A stretch of DNA of 64,000 bases. Source: Paracentrotus lividus (taxonomy: Eukaryota > Echinodermata > Echinoidea > Camarodonta > Echinidae). The stretch spans positions 312,548-376,547 of the forward strand of contig CALNVZ010003426.1 in the NCBI GenBank assembly GCA_940671915.1, read 5' to 3'. Within the stretch, counting starts at the first letter, position 1; every line of letters begins with the position of its first letter. The notes beneath the pieces are model-generated. The model ran no database searches and was not told the DNA's origin. It worked only from the letters and a program-made list of their open reading frames with translations. Positions 57,988 to 64,000 of the stretch are shown in pieces. The position numbers and the translations under genes were made by a program.

Positions 57988-58085
57988 TGTAGCTATCATC
58001 TCCTGCATCTCTAAGAGTGGCAGTACAGGGTCTCTGAGAGATGTCATTAACTCCTATGTGATCCTATGGTGCACTGGAGATAGAA
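57988..58085 (-). pseudogene. Broken partial copy of exon w1
   Basis: Tandem copy, offset about 170 bp upstream of w1, carrying its acceptor and first ~85 nt (…[20 protein letters not shown] in one frame). An indel puts a TAA after about eight codons in the frame read from the acceptor, so it cannot replace w1. It ends where similarity to w1 stops. Confidence 0.8.
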
Positions 58086-58819
58086 GAGGTGGGACAAATC
58101 TTGTTAAGATTCGACACATGAATACTTTTAATGGATGTTTGAAAAACAATTTACTTGTTAAGGTAAAAATACATACATGTACAAGAAGAGAGTTTTTTTA
58201 ATTCACTTTGATCCCAGAGACACAAAACTTAACTCTGATCTAACTCAGATCATAAACTAACCTGTGCCCTGAAACATAAAAGTTACAGTGTTCAATCAAA
58301 TGCAAATTCGAAACATCTGTTGGTTCACAGAGACTTTAACACAAGAAGTCTATGCAACAGGGATCCTGATTGGTTACCATTGGCTTGCAATTGATCCTAT
58401 CTGTGCATGTTACAGACCACAAAAGTAATTTCACAACCTACATGTACAGTGCTGATCACGTCAAACTTTACCAACGCGTACCTCCCAAAACCCGTTTTTC
58501 CATCTATTTTTTACGTGATGCGTTATAGGCATAACGCGTACACGTGCGCGCCACTTACAAGCAAAATGTTCCTTTCCCGTCACTATTGTGTAATAGCGCC
58601 ATCTTACGCCATCTTGCCGCAATTGCCTATAATGACTGCTGCATGCTCCTCCGCGCGCACCGACAGATCAGCGTTGATACTCTGTCGGCATGCTCCAAAA
58701 AAAATGCGACAACTCAAAATGATTATGTCCTCTTGTGTTTTACTTTTATAATCATTTTTGAATGATTAAAAAAGAAAAAGGGAAAAGAGAAGAAAAGAGA
58801 AATGAAACAAATTTTGACG

Positions 58820-59265
58820 CAAATCATTCTTCATCGAATGAAACGGAAATGATTATGACGGAAAACAAAGTCGGAAACTTCATTTTGGAATGAAAAAATT
58901 AAAACCAAATGCAACGACAAATCGATTCTTTGTCGAATGAAACGGAATGATTATGACGAAAAAAACAAGACGGATAGTTCATTTTGGAATGAAAAATTAA
59001 ACCAAACGCAACGACAAATCGATTCTTTGTCGAATGAAAACGGAAATGATTATGGCGGAAATTACGAAACGGAAAGGTTAATTTTCGAATGAAAAACTAA
59101 ACCAAAATGCGACGGCAAATCGATTCTTTGTCGAATGAAAACGGAAACATATTATGGGGAAAATATGAAACGGAAAAGTTGATTTTTAATGAAAAATTAA
59201 CCAAATTAATGCGACGGCAAATCGATTCTTTGTCGAATGAAAACGGAAATGATTCTACCGGGAAA
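58820..59265 (+). repeat. ~100-bp minisatellite, five units
   Basis: Units begin (C)AAATCGATTCTTTGTCGAAT at 58820, 58918, 59015, 59116 and 59218 (periods 98, 97, 101, 102), followed by GAAAACGGAAATGATTATG. Confidence 0.92.
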
Positions 59266-59429
59266 AAGACGGACAATCAGTTTTTCAAACTTCTTAACGG
59301 AATGTGTGCCGTTATCATTTTTGGCCTCGCTATAAATTGGCCAGTATCATACTTGTATTTTGCCGTTGCAATAATTTTTTTTTCCACATTAATTTGCCCT
59401 CGGCATTTGCTTAGTCTGTTTTCTTTTGA

Positions 59430-59700
59430 TGATGAATAATAGCATTTTGCCGTCACAATAATTATCGTATTTGAATTAATTTGCTGTCTTCGTTTGTTCC
59501 TTTTCATATTAAAAAAATTTGTATTTCCGCCATTAATCATTCCGTTTTCATTGAAAAAAAAAAAAAAAAAAAAAAAAAATCATTTGCCGTCACATTTATT
59601 TACTAATCAATAATAATTCCACAACCTAAATCCACTTCGTTTTCATTTGGCCTAAATTATTCGTTCAAACTTCATCTACTCCGTCTTCTTCCGACGAAGA
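59430..59700 (-). repeat. Inverted relatives of the 100-bp minisatellite
   Basis: Words TTTGCCGTCAC, AATCATTCCGTTTTCATTG and TTCGTTTTCATTTGGCC are reverse complements of the preceding units, so 58820-59700 forms a large imperfect foldback with a poly-A23 run at about 59555-59579. Confidence 0.65.
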
Positions 59701-60429
59701 CTGTAGCGTTTTAGTTCTTCTTTTTTTATCATTGAATAGTGTTTTCATTAACATATTTCATTTTCCCTTTTTGTTTAATTCTATTGTTCGTTCGTTCATT
59801 GCAGATGTTTTCATCTTTAAGTCCTGTAATTATACAAAGAATATTGCTACATTTTAATATTATGAATGTATCTTTGTTCATATTGATGACTAATGTTTTG
59901 TTATTCCAAAAATTATTGTTTTGAAATATCGTTTATTGTATACATACCTTTTGAGTTGGATCATTAATTTTGCGTTCAATCGTTGAAGACAACAGTTTAG
60001 TCACAGTAAATCTTGGTTTGTAGATTACTATATTGGTTTGTAGTATTACTATTAAGGTATATCTTGCCTATTTTTATGTCGTAGATATTAACTGTTTGCT
60101 ATAAGATTTAGCAAAGTTTTTTCTGTTGGCCGATTATCTCATCATTTTGTATTATTGTTGTGGTGTTTCTGCATGTATATATGTAGTTAGTTTGTGATTT
60201 TGTTCTCGATTATTACTGTCAATACGTTTCCTTAGGAATATGACCCCATTGGAAATGAAGCCTGTTTCGGCTTTTCATGGGCTATCCTGTCAGTGTTTCT
60301 TCTTCCTTTTCGGCACCTATCTGTTAACGTTGTACCACCTGACGGAATATAAATAAATAAAATCAACAAGTCAGGAATCGTAAAAAATAAGACGCTACTA
60401 TTCAGAAAGGGCACATCTTTATATAACAA

Positions 60430-61580
60430 AACAGCCCCAATATGTGGTTTATTCAAAACATAACATTAAGGCGGCACTTCTGTAAATTAGTGCTATCTAA
60501 TAGACAAACTCTTGTGAGTCCGATCACTTGCGTTAAATCATATATAATAATGGCGTACACTATTGCCATTAAGGGCATCTGACTGAGTCTTGTTTTTTTT
60601 CAAAGTTAACATAATATTAAAGGCGGACCTTTTCTGTATTCGAAACAGTACATTCGTTTGTAACATACCTAAACAAAACGGCATTAAAGTAATAGATCAT
60701 ACTTCGATGCAGCAATGGCATCAGGGGGCAGTGCCCGAACCCGTGTTGTGTGCAGTTACCAACAACAACTACGTTCGCCGTTTTTACCCAACAAAACTAA
60801 AACGTTTTACACGGTTCCCCAACGTAAAACCAGATTATCTTTAATATTGTTAGTAAAATACTAACATTAAAGGCGACTTTAAGTTAAAAGTGAATAAAAC
60901 ACACACCCTTGGTGTGTCGGATCATTTCCGTTAATGCATATAATAAATGCGGTATTATTGCTTGATGGCCTATCTGTACTAAAACATATTTCCTAATATG
61001 GTCGAGTCAACCATAACAGTTAAAGGGGCCTTTGTTAAAAAGTGAATAAAATACGACACCATGTGTTGTCCTGATCATTTGCGTTAAATCATAATAACTG
61101 CGTACTATTCGAAAGGGCACATCTTATAAAAAAAGACATCTTAATATTGTTTATTCAAAACGATAAAATTAAAGGCCGCTGTGTTAAAAGTGTCACACTG
61201 TAAAAAAAAAAAAAAGGTAACTCGCAAGAAAATGAGTAAACTAATGCTTTACTCCAACGGAGTAAATCTAATGCTTTACTTCCAACGGAGTAAATTTTTG
61301 TTTACTCTTAAACAGTTAGTCAAAGGTAACGTCGCAAGAAAATGAGTAAACTAATGGTTTAATGGTTTACTCCTTCGAAGCTATGGAATGGGAATGATAC
61401 ATAGATGACTAAAAGTTACTCTTTTCTGAGTAACATTTAGCTCAACCGCATGAGTAATATTTTTTACTCAATTTCACGAGAGTTACCTTTTTGCTCAATA
61501 TTGGGTAAGATTTTACTCATTTTTTTAGAGTGTAGACACCCTTGTTAGTCCGATCAACTTTGTTAATCATATATATATAT
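60430..61580. repeat. Degenerate tandem family R4
   Basis: Repeated blocks with ATTAAAGGCG, GTTAAAAGTGAATAAAA, TTGTGAGTCCGATCA(C/T)TTGCG and ATATAATAATGCGTACTA at about 60460, 60860, 61020, 61165 and (after an insertion) 61540. Spacing is irregular, 150-200 bp. Confidence 0.7.
61195..61540. mobile_element. MITE nested in family R4
   Basis: About 345 bp with ends ACACTGTAAAAAAAAA and (complement) ACACTCTAAAAAAATGAGTA. It interrupts the R4 word GTTAAAAGTG/AGACACCCTTG. Interior has repeated AATGAGTAAACTAATG(C/G)TT words. Confidence 0.72.
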
Positions 61581-61661
61581 GCGTACTAATTACTATTGCT
61601 TCCGGGACCTGCGGAAATCGAACATTCTGTGGAATTTTCTTTTCATTGTGGAACGTCTCGC

Positions 61662-61662
<1 letters not shown>

Positions 61663-61694
<32 letters not shown>
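61663..61694. repeat. Poly-T tract
   Basis: Run of about 31 T. No element body recognised on either side. Confidence 0.9.
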
Positions 61695-61695
<1 letters not shown>

Positions 61696-62226
61696 TACCC
61701 CCTTTCATACTCTATTAGGCTTTAGAAACATATTGGCGACCATATTTAATTTTTTCCTGGACAAAGTATTGAAAACTACCCCAATTAAAATGGTTTGCTA
61801 AAAGGAAGATAGCTTTCTTGATTTTCTCTGCCTGAAAATATGGCCGCCCTGAGAAATCATGACAAGCATGATCTAGGCATGGTTTGGCCACTGGACCGGG
61901 AGGAGGCATAGGATACATGCCTTTTATGGGAAAGCAAATGTATACAATGCCGAATGTTAAACAAATCAAAACAAAACAAACAACAAGTAAAAACAAAACA
62001 GAACATTGTTCTTGTAAATAAAATAAATAAAATAATTGAATGAAGTTTTTTTGATCTACGGGATCATAATGATTAATGGAAGAACATTGATGAATCTTCA
62101 AATGATAATAAAATAAATAAAATAAAGGAAAAAACGTAAATTTTAGGTTGCCAAAACATAGCCTGCATAGCCTGCCTCGCCTATCTAGGCAGCACGTAGG
62201 ACAGTACAGTAGATGGGGGGGGGGGG

Positions 62227-62444
62227 TTCCGTTGTCCGGACACTTAAGGCAGATAAAAACATCATCTTTTGCTCTGGATTTTCTCAAAATTTGTTGCAGT
62301 AACTAGCAAAAATATTTGTGAACATTGTGCTTTGTTATTTGTCTGATATTAATTTTCAATCAATTAATGAAATACTGATCACAAAACTGGCCTAGAATTT
62401 CCGTCTTTGTCCGGACAAACAACCCGTCCGGACATACAACTGGG
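62227..62444. mobile_element. CCGGACA-rich MITE-like element, member 2
   Basis: Starts GTTGTCCGGACACTTAAGGC, ends CCGTCCGGACATACAACTGG. Same family as 12321-12552. Preceded by a G13 run. Confidence 0.6.
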
Positions 62445-62632
62445 TACCACCTAGTATACTAGGCATGCATGCAGCGCAGGCTAGGCATAAATATAATTAA
62501 TACGATGCAAAATGTTTCACCTAATTAGTATTCATCTTTTCTATAAATAGAGATGGCTAGCGCGCACATATTAAATGCACATAGCTAGCTAGCTTATACG
62601 ATCGATTATGTGGAAACACGTACGTAGCTGAC

Positions 62633-62656
62633 ACACACACACACACACACACACAC
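62633..62656. repeat. (CA)n microsatellite
   Basis: Twelve CA units. Confidence 0.95.
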
Positions 62657-64000
62657 AATTAAGACGCGAAGGAGGTCGACGTATTGCGAGTCGGTCATGT
62701 CATAGTCTTGTCAACGAGACCTGAGATTACATTAATCTGGGTAGGATTTATATTAAAATGAAAATACAACAACCAAGAGCAGAGGAGGGCTAGGAGCCTA
62801 CTAAATTATTCCCATTATAGTCTAAACCTTTAATAGAAGTATTATATCCAATGTGATTGTATATCAAAAGGCCTACGCAGGATATCTTTAAGGCCAAGTA
62901 AAAAAATAAACATGTTGATCGTCCGGACTTTTCAAAAAAGTTGATGAGGGCCTAGGGAGGCCCTTATTATTTGTTATTTTTTCCAAAATGGCTGCTGCGT
63001 CCAATATGGCCGCCATATTCATATTTGAAGAAGATTTAATGCTGCTTTTAGGTTTAAGGTGCAATGCAGGTCCACAAATGAAGATATACATGTATACATG
63101 ATTGTCCACTTGTCAAGTCAGTTGCCAATATCAATCAGTATTTGCAGCTTGAATGAGTACAAGTGATCAGTGGAGAATTTTACAACATGTAGATCAGGGG
63201 TTTTCAAACTGTGACGTGGGGGCAAGACTTTGTCAGAATTTATTAACGGCACTGATGAATTGTTAATTGGGGTCACCACCAGTCCTTGTTATGAAAAGTT
63301 AGTTGGTCTGGGTATGAACAAAAGGTTTGGGAACCCCTGATGTATATTTGATTGCACAACTCATTCAAGTCCACACAGACACTGTTCTATATAATTTTTT
63401 TTATGCTTTTTATGAATGTGTCATTGCCATCATGTGTTTGGAATATTTTACTCAGAACTAAAATAACATACTAACTACTCATGTTGTCTAACCCATTTAC
63501 GTTGTGTTGGTGAATGGTCAGGTGAGACCACCTGATGAGCTCGCAATGAGTTGTGACATCTGCATATTTCAAATTTTTCAGATGTCACAGGACCATCACA
63601 AGACCTGTGCCGACTAACACACTAATAAAAGGTCCGAAACTAAGCAGGCAATAAAGTTCAGTTTGTAAATTTGGTGAACCAGGAAAGATGGAGTATTTTT
63701 CCTGGGTGAGCAATGCATGCCAACGAATACGAAGTCCCAAATGCTGATCACATCCAAAAATGCTGGCATTATGATCATGGCAGACAAGTCCAATATTCAT
63801 CACTGGAAATAATTTTATAAAGGGGATACAATTGCAATCCCAAGTCATACTGACAAATTGCTTGCTTAGTTGTGTCATATAGTAATGTGAGGGGATAGGT
63901 CGGCGCAAGTTCATTTCAAATGTCATGTAAAAGTTTAGTTTTTGGTAGCCGAAAATTGAAAGGTGTAGGATCTGTAGAACAACCTTTTTTTTCGAGTGCA

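Larger units (their letters stand above)
58090..64000 (-). other. Upstream intron of ACC, no exon found
   Basis: About 5.9 kb upstream of w1 with no stretch resembling the preceding ACC residues, so the next 5' exon must lie beyond the window. It holds the 100-bp minisatellite and its inverted relatives (58820-59700), a degenerate tandem family (60430-61580) with an inserted MITE, a CCGGACA-rich element (62227-62444) and a CA microsatellite. 62700-64000 shows nothing beyond small inverted motifs. Confidence 0.8.

Noticed and set aside
58820-59265. CRISPR-like array
   Set aside because: Units are about 100 bp of continuous similarity with no spacer structure, in an animal intron.
60590-60844. 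Plus-strand 84-codon open frame
   Set aside because: Falls inside the degenerate R4 repeat family and shows no domain or splice evidence.
61715-62287. 190-codon minus-strand open frame with Cys-rich start
   Set aside because: Overlaps the CCGGACA-rich element and poly-T flank, contains long Phe/Leu/Tyr runs from AT-rich DNA, and no splice or domain support. CxxC spacing looks accidental.
63585-63926. 113-codon minus-strand open frame upstream of ACC exons
   Set aside because: I tested it as a missing 5' ACC exon; no resemblance to the ACC sequence expected before w1, and no recognisable family.

Overview
The window is eukaryotic and intron-rich: about 64 kb of a diploid, highly polymorphic, A+T-rich animal genome dominated by one gene on the minus strand. 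That gene is acetyl-CoA carboxylase (ACC), the enzyme that makes malonyl-CoA for fatty-acid synthesis. Dispersed repeats, frequent TACATGTA-type words and the animal (not fungal or plant) type of ACC suggest a marine invertebrate deuterostome, most likely a sea urchin. That organism call is inference; the gene call is not.

I rebuilt 32 consecutive coding exons by hand (called w1 to w32 in transcription order, from 57901 down to 540). Splice sites and reading phases join through all of them. They total 4,401 nt, which is 1,466 residues plus a stop, covering the C-terminal part of the ACC central region and the whole carboxyltransferase (CT) domain. The biotin carboxylase and biotin carrier parts must lie beyond base 64000. 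Two features of the gene stand out. A 25-residue exon (w11) can be skipped in frame. Exon w12 is followed by a tandem array of partial copies of its own 3' part, and one copy keeps a 22-codon frame with synonymous changes only and usable-looking splice sites.

Layout: 1-539 is 3' flank/UTR. 540-26886 holds exons w32 to w7. 26887-32404 is intron. 32405-33364 is a 960-base run of N. 33365 to about 47965 is a second, indel-ridden copy of 18147-32404, containing damaged copies of exons w16 to w7. About 47966-52881 is the rest of the w6-w7 intron. 52882-57901 holds w6 to w1. 57902-64000 is upstream intron with repeats. The second copy is best explained as an unmerged contig overlap (alternative haplotype and/or error-prone gap fill), not a real duplication. 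The two copies differ by several mobile-element insertions with clean empty sites, so they also give a view of insertion polymorphism.

The introns are packed with non-autonomous DNA transposons (Tc1/mariner-like with TA duplications, piggyBac-like with TTAA duplications, and others), LINE 3' ends that carry microsatellite tails, tRNA-like SINE pieces, foldback elements and long microsatellites. Two copies of a dispersed repeat carry arrays of perfect DR1 nuclear-receptor motifs. No second protein gene, functional tRNA, rRNA or CRISPR array was found.
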